The notes under the pieces: generated by a model
The model's database searches: none
Told to the model about the DNA's origin: nothing
The model's input: the letters and a program-made list of their open reading frames with translations, nothing else
Program-made: the position numbers and the translations under genes
From: JAQIBY01 sp046546095
GTDB lineage: Bacteria; Bacteroidota; Bacteroidia; Bacteroidales; ML635J-15
NCBI GenBank assembly: GCA_046546095.1
Contig: JBKGYK010000001.1
Span: 1 to 64,000 of the forward strand
Reading direction: 5' to 3'
Length of the DNA stretch: 64,000 nucleotides
Part shown: positions 35,834 to 43,603 of the stretch, one piece after another
Position numbering within the stretch: position 1 is the stretch's first letter
Layout of the letters: every line of letters starts with the position of its first letter

Positions 35834-37207
35834 TCAGTATTCCAGGATTTTCAGGCGTTTTGCATACTTATCCATGTATTGTCTGATGATTACCTGTACA
35901 TCTTTGTTGTCAGGAAATGGTCTGATACAATCCAGAATCTCCTCCTGCCTTTCGGCAAGCACACGGTTGATGTAGCCGTACCCAACATATCTGCCCTGCT
36001 GAAGTTGCACAACTCCAAGCTCTTCATCGTTGCGCCCCCGTTCAACCAACAACAAATTGCTTTCCACGACACTGTATTTTCGCAGCAGTTTTTTCACTCT
36101 CTTATTGTATTCATCCGGAGTTTCTTTGCCGATACATGCTCCCTTGCACTCACCCAAACCATGACCAAAACATGCTCCTGCAGATTCGTACAAGCCACAG
36201 AGTTTCTGACACAGTGTAAAATCTTCAGCCCATCTGAAAAGGGTTGCTTTGGCAGATTTCATGGAAGTAAAACAAAGAACAGGGGTCTCCTCTGATTCTG
36301 CGGTTCTGAGCAAACGCAAGTGGAGGTAATCACGCTCATCGCTATATACATACAAACCGTACCTGCTCACTGAACGTCGCTGGGCACGGTTAAACCGGGG
36401 TTTTTGCACCTTTATCTCGTGTGATTCTTTCAGCAGGGCAATCAATTCACTGCCTGTGATTTCATAATCAATGTCTGCAATTTTAGATTTCATCTCCACT
36501 GCTCTGCCCGTATTTTCATTGTTCAGGTGGGAATGAACACGCTTATAAATATTGTTGCTCTTGCCAATGTACAGTAAACTTCCTGTATCATCGTAAAAAT
36601 AATACACACCTGTTTCTTCAGGAAGTGCCTTGACGCTTTCAATACGCAAGCCGGCATGCAAGCCACGGAAACCAGTACTTTCAACATGCAGACCACGATT
36701 TTCCAGAATGTCCTTTTTCCTGAGCCATGCAAAAAGATCAACTGTTGCACGTGCATCACCTGCGGCTCTATGCCTGTCGGTTATTTCTATGTTCAGATAC
36801 TCGCTGAGGATATCAAGTTTATGCGAACTCAGCTCCGGCAACAATTTCCGGGATAATCTTACGGTATCAATGGTATCGCGCTTGTAATCATATCCGAGTT
36901 GCCTGAATTCGTTTTTGATAAAATTGTAATCAAAATTTACATTATGGCCCACAACTACGGAATCTTCCGTGATTTCAATGATTTTCCTAGCAATTTCATA
37001 AAAACAGGGAGCATCCTCTACCATTTCGTTGGTAATGCCTGTGAGCCCAGTGATAAAGGGTGGAATACGGCATTCCGGGTTAACCAGGCTTTCAAATGAA
37101 TCTGTGATTCTCTGCCCGTCATAAATATAAATGGCGATATCGGTGATTTTATCGCGCCGCGGACTTCCGCCTGTGGTTTCCACATCAAGGACAGCGTAAC
37201 GTGTCAC
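35834..37207 (-). CDS. DEDDh exonuclease / GIY-YIG endonuclease fusion (Cho/UvrC-like)
   Basis: A 457-residue bifunctional nuclease. The N-terminal 170 residues are a DnaQ-like 3'-5' exonuclease: Asp8 and Glu10 in LDVETTGG, GHNVNFDYNFI, and the final HRAAGDARATVDLF. A GIY-YIG domain follows (about 200-285; GVYYFYDDTGSLLYIGKSNNIYKR). After it is a cysteine cluster (CGLYESAGAC...ECKGACIG) like that of UvrC. Such fusions are usually assigned to DNA repair. It begins with GTG whose GTGA overlaps the stop of the upstream zinc-ribbon gene, showing translational coupling. Confidence 0.9.
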   Translation of the reverse strand: MTRYAVLDVETTGGSPRRDKITDIAIYIYDGQRITDSFESLVNPECRIPPFITGLTGITNEMVEDAPCFYEIARKIIEITEDSVVVGHNVNFDYNFIKNEFRQLGYDYKRDTIDTVRLSRKLLPELSSHKLDILSEYLNIEITDRHRAAGDARATVDLFAWLRKKDILENRGLHVESTGFRGLHAGLRIESVKALPEETGVYYFYDDTGSLLYIGKSNNIYKRVHSHLNNENTGRAVEMKSKIADIDYEITGSELIALLKESHEIKVQKPRFNRAQRRSVSRYGLYVYSDERDYLHLRLLRTAESEETPVLCFTSMKSAKATLFRWAEDFTLCQKLCGLYESAGACFGHGLGECKGACIGKETPDEYNKRVKKLLRKYSVVESNLLLVERGRNDEELGVVQLQQGRYVGYGYINRVLAERQEEILDCIRPFPDNKDVQVIIRQYMDKYAKRLKILEY

Positions 37208-37533
37208 TTTTTCTTTGATTTTTTTGATTTTTTACCCCCGATTTGCTCTACATCAACATATGCAGGCCTGCGCATGAAAATCACCATAAGTGCACCTGCG
37301 ATGCCGCCAGCAATGCCACCGCTCAACCCTGGTAAACCAGCGTATATCATAATCACATGAAGGACAAACAAGCCCACCAGAACAAAAAATGCAAGCTTAG
37401 CTATATTCTTCCATTTGTATTCCACCCTGACCCGTGCACCACAATTCACACAATACATATCAGGCAAGCCCCTTCTCTTGACAAAAGGGCGTTTCAGCAA
37501 GTTACCGCTGTGATGACAATTCGGACATTCCAT
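37204..37533 (-). CDS. Small zinc-ribbon membrane protein
   Basis: A 109-residue protein of unknown function. An N-terminal zinc ribbon is formed by CPNC (residues 3-6) and CVNC (residues 28-31). Two hydrophobic helices follow (about 46-68 and 70-90), the second Gly-rich (GLSGGIAGGIAGALMV), and the tail is strongly basic (KKSKKSKKK). It is translationally coupled to the exonuclease/GIY-YIG gene by a 4-bp overlap. A membrane-associated nucleic-acid or assembly factor is conceivable but unproven. Confidence 0.75.
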   Translation of the reverse strand: MECPNCHHSGNLLKRPFVKRRGLPDMYCVNCGARVRVEYKWKNIAKLAFFVLVGLFVLHVIMIYAGLPGLSGGIAGGIAGALMVIFMRRPAYVDVEQIGGKKSKKSKKK

Positions 37534-37758
37534 GAAGCAAAGTTAACATCTAATTCATTGTTTTCAAAAAATGCAAACACAAATACTGCTTCCGCATTTC
37601 TGACACTCTACCGGCAATCATCAACTATATCGAAAGCTAAAATATACCATCATCATTCCCGGATAATGCGGGAAACACAGATATTTGCTTAAACCATTTC
37701 CTTTCAATATTGTTATGTATTGGCACAGGTTTTATTATCTTTAACGAAAGCTCAGATT

Positions 37759-38442
37759 ATGAAAAACACGATACTCTTATTGATTTTTGCAAGCATAAGT
37801 ATGGCTCTTTATGCACAGGATGAAAACCTTGTGACACTGGAAGCCACAGTTTCCGATATGAAAGACAATCCTCGCCACGGGGAACAGATTTTATTTGAAA
37901 GTGAAACAACAGACAATACGTATTCTGCAGTCACCGACAAAAGCGGCAAACTAAGTCTGCAACTGCCCGGCCCGGACACCTATCTGATTAAGGTGAAAGG
38001 CATTGGTTCTGAACTGGATTACAACAAAATTGAAATCCCGGAACTACAGCCGAACCAGAGTTATGGCACCTTCGAGCTGACCATCAAATTTGATCCTCCC
38101 CGGACATTCGTACTTGACAACGTTTATTTTGATACGGGCAAATCTACCATCAAACACTCCTCCACTGCAGAGCTGAACGAGTTGAAGGAGTATCTCGAAT
38201 TAAAACCCTCTGTCAGGATTGAAATTGCAGGACATACAGATGATGTAGGTTCCGATGAGAGCAATATGACCTTATCGCAAAACCGAGCCGAAGCTGTGCG
38301 GAACTGGCTGATAAGAAGAGGCATTGATGGTGACAGAATAAAAGCCAAAGGCTATGGTGAAAACCAACCGGTCGCTCCCAATAATTCACCGGAAAACAGG
38401 CAAAAAAATCGCAGAACAGAAGTCAGAATTCTGAGCGAGTAA
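37759..38442 (+). CDS. OmpA-family cell-envelope protein
   Basis: A 227-residue exported protein. A signal peptide (MKNTILLLIFASIS..., ending LYAQ) is followed by a CnaB/carboxypeptidase-regulatory-like beta domain (about 24-110) and a C-terminal OmpA peptidoglycan-binding domain (about 115-227). The OmpA domain shows FDTGKSTIKHSS, IEIAGHTDDVGSDESNMTLSQNRAEAV and NRRTEVRI. It anchors to peptidoglycan non-covalently through the diaminopimelate-binding Asp and Arg of this motif. The ATG at 37759 was chosen over an in-frame start at 37720 because it gives a proper signal peptide. A TATCTTTA at 37736-37743 is a weak -7 candidate. Confidence 0.88.
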   Translation: MKNTILLLIFASISMALYAQDENLVTLEATVSDMKDNPRHGEQILFESETTDNTYSAVTDKSGKLSLQLPGPDTYLIKVKGIGSELDYNKIEIPELQPNQSYGTFELTIKFDPPRTFVLDNVYFDTGKSTIKHSSTAELNELKEYLELKPSVRIEIAGHTDDVGSDESNMTLSQNRAEAVRNWLIRRGIDGDRIKAKGYGENQPVAPNNSPENRQKNRRTEVRILSE

Positions 38443-38672
38443 AAAACAACAGGCAAAAAAAGACGTTTCTGATCATTTCGGGTATTTCCCTGTGATCATC
38501 TGGCTTTACTGCTTATTGCGCAAAATCAAAATCTTCATTAATGCCGTATTCTGCCGGCACTTCCGCTGGGGAACCAAATGATCCGGGTAGTTTACACATA
38601 AAAATAACGAAAAAACCTGAACAATATGCTCGTTCGGGGTTTAGTATGATGAACCCTTAAAATCAAAAAATA

Positions 38673-38867
38673 ATGGCTATTAAAAATTTAAGAATCGAAG
38701 AAGGATGCACTGCATGTGGTGTATGTGAAGAAGTTGCACCGGATGTTTTTAAAGTAGAAGATGAAGCAATCATCATTGAAGGCGCAGATTTGGCGGCCAA
38801 TGAAGATGAAATCAGAGAGGCTGCCGAAGAATGCCCGGTTGAAGTAATACAATTTGATGAAGCCTGA
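38673..38867 (+). CDS. 4Fe-4S ferredoxin
   Basis: A 64-residue acidic single-cluster ferredoxin. Cys12, Cys15 and Cys18 (GCTACGVCEEVAPDVF) together with the Cys of EECPVEVI bind one 4Fe-4S cluster. It is a small low-potential electron carrier of the cytoplasm. Its partner is not apparent; no oxidoreductase is adjacent. The 230-bp gap upstream shows no clear promoter element, but holds a 39-codon open frame described in the findings. Confidence 0.93.
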   Translation: MAIKNLRIEEGCTACGVCEEVAPDVFKVEDEAIIIEGADLAANEDEIREAAEECPVEVIQFDEA

Positions 38868-38884
38868 TCAGTGTAAAACTAAAA

Positions 38885-38912
38885 GATGGCCGCTCCGGGC
38901 GGAGCGGCCATC
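38885..38912. terminator. Strong 12-bp hairpin after the ferredoxin gene
   Basis: GATGGCCGCTCC, GGGC loop, GGAGCGGCCATC is a perfect stem 17 bp after the ferredoxin stop. On the plus strand it is followed by A residues. On the minus strand it is followed by TTTTAGTTTT, so as a classical terminator it better fits transcription arriving from the MFS gene at 39087. Confidence 0.7.
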
Positions 38913-39086
38913 AAAAAACCAATTAAACTAAACCATTAACCATTAATCTCCGCTAAGGGGCCACGGACAAGCCATATTCTTTATTTTAGCACCAATTATT
39001 CTACATTTACAAAGATATATAAGCCGGCAATTATACCATCCGTACTAATACTTATTTTTAATATAAGCCTTTTTGCCTAATTATCA

Positions 39087-40250
39087 CTACGTATTTACAC
39101 GTATGTACTGAACAAAAAACAAAGACAGCAAAGCAATGCCTGCGCCAGCAATAAAAGGTATACGCCAGTTAAGCAGCCACAGAGCACCACCCAGCACCGG
39201 AATAACAACAGCAGAAATGTGATTGATTGCATAAGCCGTACTTACTGACGGGGCGACATCCTGCGGATCTGCAACTTTCTGAAAATAAGTATTGATGCCC
39301 ATAGCAAAGCCAAAAAATATGTGATCAATTACATACAATACAAGTACAAACCATACCTGCTCAATAAAAGCATAGCCCAGAAAAACCAGGAAAAGGCTGC
39401 TGTATTCCAGGCTAAGCATTTTTCGTTCACCAAAACGCGCAATGCCCCGTGCAATATAAGGGTAAACAAAAAAGGTCAAAAGATTATTGATAATATAAAG
39501 TATGGATACCTGCTGCACCGAAAAACCATACTTTTTAACAAGCATAAAAACGGCAAATACAACAAAAATTTGTCTCCTTGCACCACTGAGAAAACTTAAC
39601 AGGTAATAAAGCCGGTATTTTTTCTTAATAAACAAATGTTTGCGCTGCCTGATCACAACATCCAGATTGCGCCTGTCGGTAAGTGCATATACACCCAGGC
39701 CAATGACGATAAGCCCAAATGCCAGGTAAATGAACTTCATTGCCACATAGCCGGCAATAAACCATATCAATAACCCGACAAGAATGTTAATGATGGCACC
39801 ATAGGATTTGTATCTCGCCAGCATGTGAGGAGATTCGTCTGTACTGAAATGCTGCAGGGTGAGTGATTTATTGACAGTTTCGAAATAATGAAAGCCAAGT
39901 GAAAACACAAAAGTGGTAAGCAACAGACCTGTAAGGCTCGGAAAAAAGCCTGTTACAGCAAGCCCGCCTCCCATCAGAACAATGGCCCAGGCAGCAAACC
40001 GGTGCTCACGAAATAACAGTAAAAAAAATACGACAAAAAAAGTTAATAAACCGGGCAATTCCCGGACCGACTGAATGCTTCCCACGGCCAGACCGCCAAG
40101 GCCAACCTCATCAACAGCAAAATTATTAAAAAGGGTGCGCCATGCCTGCAAACCGGCCACAGATACAAGTGCCAGCAGCATCAGGTATGAATAGGCTTTG
40201 TTCTGTTTCATCCCTTCCAGCACAATCTTTCGCTGCTCTTTTCGTGTCAT
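39087..40250 (-). CDS. MFS transporter
   Basis: A 387-residue polytopic membrane protein with about twelve hydrophobic helices and the usual two-half MFS arrangement. A basic N-terminal tail (MTRKEQRKIVLEGMKQNK) precedes the first helix and a basic cytoplasmic loop (DRRNLDVVIRQRKHLFIKKK) sits between the halves. The substrate cannot be predicted and no operon partners suggest one. It is followed by the hairpin at 38885-38912. Confidence 0.85.
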   Translation of the reverse strand: MTRKEQRKIVLEGMKQNKAYSYLMLLALVSVAGLQAWRTLFNNFAVDEVGLGGLAVGSIQSVRELPGLLTFFVVFFLLLFREHRFAAWAIVLMGGGLAVTGFFPSLTGLLLTTFVFSLGFHYFETVNKSLTLQHFSTDESPHMLARYKSYGAIINILVGLLIWFIAGYVAMKFIYLAFGLIVIGLGVYALTDRRNLDVVIRQRKHLFIKKKYRLYYLLSFLSGARRQIFVVFAVFMLVKKYGFSVQQVSILYIINNLLTFFVYPYIARGIARFGERKMLSLEYSSLFLVFLGYAFIEQVWFVLVLYVIDHIFFGFAMGINTYFQKVADPQDVAPSVSTAYAINHISAVVIPVLGGALWLLNWRIPFIAGAGIALLSLFFVQYIRVNT

Positions 40251-40323
40251 GCTGCAAAGGTGTGGAGTTTAATCAGAAAAACCAATCATTTTGAACAAAT
40301 GTTCACATAATTGAATTCATGCA

Positions 40324-42774
40324 TTAGGAATCCATTCCCTGGCCGACTCTTCCGGTATTCCTGTCACCGTGGCGAAATCTGTATTTTATCGACAAACTGA
40401 AAACGGGCGTGTATCTTGTTGAATAAAGCACCTCACGGGTGGATTCCACACCGGCATAATTGTTATAATTTCCCTGTGGTGTAAGGTTTGTGAGCAGGTT
40501 CCTGGCTGACAGAGAAATCATGAGTTTCCGCTCGAAAAAATGTTGTGAAAAGGAAGCCATAGCGCTGAAGGAAGGAAAATCGTAGCCGTCAAAACGGATG
40601 TCGCGGCTTTCATAATTCAGATACAGTTTTCCGGACGTACTTTTGGCAATTTTCATACTGCCATTCAGTTTGGCAGAAAAGCCGTAATTTCGTTTGACAA
40701 TTTCTTCAACAGGCACTCCCTGGGCTTCCAGGCTTTCTGACAGGCTGGCTGCATCAATATAACTGTGGTAAATACTGGATGAAAAACTCAGGCTGTATTT
40801 TCCATTAAAAGACACATAAGCAGACAAATCCGCACCCAGTCTGGACTGAAATGCGATATTGTCCGGCATCCGGATACTTAGTATCTCATTTACCGGATAA
40901 GACATGTATGAAACTTCATTGTTGGTCTGGCTGTAAAACAACTCAGCCGACATATTCCACAGGGCCTGGTTATAATTGTATCCCAGATAAACATTGTTGT
41001 AAGCAGAAGGTTCCAGATCGGGATTGCCGGTGCTCCAGGAGGTGGGGCTGCGTTTCACAACAAAATCACTGAGATATCCAGCCCAGGGTACACGCACGGA
41101 GCGGGAATAACTCAGCTTAATATCCTGCAGACTGTCAATCGCAAATTGAATTGTGGCAGATGGCAACAGGTTATAATATTGCTTTCGTACCCGGATGGTG
41201 GTATCCTCCAGGCTTTCCGTATAATGATCATAATTATGGTGGTATGCTTTATGTTCCTGCTCAAGGCCAGCATCCAGTTTCCACTTATTCAGTTTTGTCC
41301 CGAAACGGAAAGACAGGCTCTGATTCACTGTATATCCTTCCTGATTTTCATATTGAGATTTCACCGGTTCACCATCCATATAGTGTTTACTTTCATTGGA
41401 AAAAACCGGACTGTAACGGCCCCGGTATCTCATATTCCATCGTGATTTTTCAGAAACAGGGTGATTATAATACATCCCTGTCATGAAACCGGCATCTTTA
41501 TCTGTGCTTACAGTGCGGTAAGTACTGCTGTCATCTACTGGACTCCCTTCCAAAACCTGGTAATCGTAAGCGTTTTTGGATGCTGATTTACTGCGCAGGT
41601 CCGGCATGGAATAGTGCAGATAGGCAGTAAATTCCCGTAGCGTGGTGTCAAAACTGTGCCGCAGAAAAGCATAGGCATTGGTACTCAGCCGTTCATTATT
41701 GTTATTTGAAGTTTTCAGATAATGCTGATGAATGTTATCATCAAGATACAAGAGATTTTCAGATTCTGACTCTGAGTCCCACGTATATCGATTCATCCCT
41801 GCAGCCATTAGCAACTTGGTTTTATCTGTAATTTCCCATTGTGTTCCAAAGGAATTATACATATACAGGTAGGCATTATGATTAAAAGTCTCAGATTCGG
41901 TATCATAAAGAACATCTCCTGCACGTCTCTCTCCCTCTGATAAAGCTTCTTCCATGTTATTGTTTCCGTACAGCCAGAAATTATTAAAAATCAAAAAATC
42001 ACCTTTTTTATAATTCAGGTTAATGTAACCGTTGGAGTAGCTGAGGTTTTCGAAATCCGGAGTGCCTGTTCTGCCGCTCAGCACACCACTGAAACCATCG
42101 GTTGTGGCCTGTTTTAGTTTGATGTTTATGATGCCGCCTTTACCATCTCCTCCGCTCCGCATGGATGCATCGATAAGCTCAATTTTCTCAACCTTATCAA
42201 CCGGAATCATTGCTATATCCGGATAAACATATTCTGCAGGCATATCATCCACCAATATTTCAGGGGTGCTGCCTTTATACCGGATATTGTCTTCCTGATC
42301 TACTACAACTCCTGGCAGAGCGCGCAACAGATCATAAATATCCCGGGATGCAGCTTTCTGTTCCTCATCTACACTGTAAACTTTCCGGTCGAATTTCTGC
42401 ACAACCTTATTCTGTGCAGCAACATTCACTTCCGAAAGCACCGTGGTATCCGGGCTCAGGTACAATTTTCCCATGTCCACTTTTCGCCCGCCAGACATGT
42501 CCACAGGCCAGCGCTTGTTCCGATATCCAAGGCTACTTGCCTCAAGGGTAAGTTCGCTCATTTTATCACAGGAAAGCGTAAACAGGCCATTTTCATCTGT
42601 CATGCTACCTGCCACAGCTGAATCCCGGGCATTGAGCAAAACGATGTTTGAATACGGCAAAGCAGCTTTATTTTTGGCATCGTATAAACTTCCTGAAATT
42701 TTTATGGATTGTCCGGAAACAGGTAAAACCACAACAATAGCAAGACCAAGCAAAAAAGCAAAATTACGTACCAT
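40324..42774 (-). CDS. TonB-dependent outer membrane receptor
   Basis: An 816-residue outer membrane protein. A signal peptide (ending PVSGQ) is followed by a carboxypeptidase-regulatory-like beta domain (about 24-110; SGSLYDAKNKAALPYSNIVLLNARDS), a plug domain (about 125-225; DIYDLLRALPGVVVDQED, IELIDASMRSGGDGKGGIINI) and a beta-barrel. The sequence resembles the outer-membrane-beta-barrel-3 subgroup. No SusD-like gene is adjacent, so a glycan-uptake SusC is unlikely; the ligand could be a siderophore, metal or peptide. The nearby HExxH gene is divergent from it. Confidence 0.9.
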   Translation of the reverse strand: MVRNFAFLLGLAIVVVLPVSGQSIKISGSLYDAKNKAALPYSNIVLLNARDSAVAGSMTDENGLFTLSCDKMSELTLEASSLGYRNKRWPVDMSGGRKVDMGKLYLSPDTTVLSEVNVAAQNKVVQKFDRKVYSVDEEQKAASRDIYDLLRALPGVVVDQEDNIRYKGSTPEILVDDMPAEYVYPDIAMIPVDKVEKIELIDASMRSGGDGKGGIINIKLKQATTDGFSGVLSGRTGTPDFENLSYSNGYINLNYKKGDFLIFNNFWLYGNNNMEEALSEGERRAGDVLYDTESETFNHNAYLYMYNSFGTQWEITDKTKLLMAAGMNRYTWDSESESENLLYLDDNIHQHYLKTSNNNNERLSTNAYAFLRHSFDTTLREFTAYLHYSMPDLRSKSASKNAYDYQVLEGSPVDDSSTYRTVSTDKDAGFMTGMYYNHPVSEKSRWNMRYRGRYSPVFSNESKHYMDGEPVKSQYENQEGYTVNQSLSFRFGTKLNKWKLDAGLEQEHKAYHHNYDHYTESLEDTTIRVRKQYYNLLPSATIQFAIDSLQDIKLSYSRSVRVPWAGYLSDFVVKRSPTSWSTGNPDLEPSAYNNVYLGYNYNQALWNMSAELFYSQTNNEVSYMSYPVNEILSIRMPDNIAFQSRLGADLSAYVSFNGKYSLSFSSSIYHSYIDAASLSESLEAQGVPVEEIVKRNYGFSAKLNGSMKIAKSTSGKLYLNYESRDIRFDGYDFPSFSAMASFSQHFFERKLMISLSARNLLTNLTPQGNYNNYAGVESTREVLYSTRYTPVFSLSIKYRFRHGDRNTGRVGQGMDS

Positions 42775-42861
42775 GATATTATACTTTGTTTATTATTTAC
42801 AAACGTTCAATAAATGCAAACAAAATGCCTACTAAGTTACATGATTTAACTGATTCACAAA

Positions 42862-42869
42862 CAAACATA
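42862..42869 (-). promoter_or_regulatory. Candidate -7 element of the TonB-receptor gene
   Basis: The minus strand reads TATGTTTG, an exact TAnnTTTG match 88 bp upstream of the receptor ATG, in the divergent gap shared with the HExxH gene. Confidence 0.35.
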
Positions 42870-42878
42870 TTGTATAAA

Positions 42879-42909
42879 TTGTAAAAAACCTTCATTTTTT
42901 GTAATTTTG
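42879..42909 (+). promoter_or_regulatory. Bacteroidota-type promoter abutting the HExxH gene
   Basis: TTG (42879-42881), 20 nt, then TAATTTTG (42902-42909). Both elements and the spacing agree with consensus. The -7 box ends four bases before the ATG at 42914, implying a leaderless or nearly leaderless message. Confidence 0.5.
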
Positions 42910-42913
42910 CTAT

Positions 42914-43603
42914 ATGCGTGATGTTTTGTTTTTATGTATAATAATTTTTAATGGCACATTGCTTTTTTCCCGGGAGTTACCGGATTCATGCCTGTACGAA
43001 AAGGATAATTGGCCTGAGGTTGCTGACAGCCTGAGCGACAGCATCACCCGAGACGTAAGCATTGACACCAGCTACTCTCCGGCATTCTACACAGCTTTAG
43101 CCCATTATCCGGATCTGTATGATACGGAAATACATTTTAAAGAAAAAGCCATCAAAACAACTGCAGCCACGCGGCCAAAATTCTTTTCTGTATTTAAAAA
43201 GCCGGAAAACCGGTCATATCAAATATTTGTTAATGACAAAAACAAACCGGAAAAGTCCGTTTATTACAAGGACTTACCATACAATGCACGCATAGGACTG
43301 CTTGGCCATGAATTATCTCATATTCTGGATTTCAGCAAGATGAGTTCTATGGAGATTTTCGGGATGGGGATAAAATATGTTTTCAGTCCAAAATACAGAA
43401 AAGAGCTGGAATACCAGGTTGACCAACAGGCCATTGAACACGGACTGGGTTGGCAGGTGTACACATTCACCGACTATATTAACAACAAAAGTCAGGCCTG
43501 TCCTGAGTACATCAGTTATAAAAGGAAATATTACATGTTACCTGAAGAAATTATCGAATATATCAATCTTACTGACAGCATCAGCGAGGTGGCTGATTAT
43601 TGA
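42914..43603 (+). CDS. Predicted secreted HExxH metalloprotease-like protein
   Basis: A 229-residue protein of no certain family. A hydrophobic N-terminal segment (residues 4-19) is a likely signal peptide or anchor. The zinc-protease motif HELSH occupies residues 132-136 inside GLLGHELSHILDF. A downstream ELEYQVDQQAIEHGLG (164-179) offers Glu166 or Asp170 as third ligand, like the ExxxD helix of M48/M78-type gluzincins. The last 23 bp overlap the 3' end of the convergent gene. The peptidase assignment rests on the motif; the substrate is unknown. Confidence 0.7.
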   Translation: MRDVLFLCIIIFNGTLLFSRELPDSCLYEKDNWPEVADSLSDSITRDVSIDTSYSPAFYTALAHYPDLYDTEIHFKEKAIKTTAATRPKFFSVFKKPENRSYQIFVNDKNKPEKSVYYKDLPYNARIGLLGHELSHILDFSKMSSMEIFGMGIKYVFSPKYRKELEYQVDQQAIEHGLGWQVYTFTDYINNKSQACPEYISYKRKYYMLPEEIIEYINLTDSISEVADY

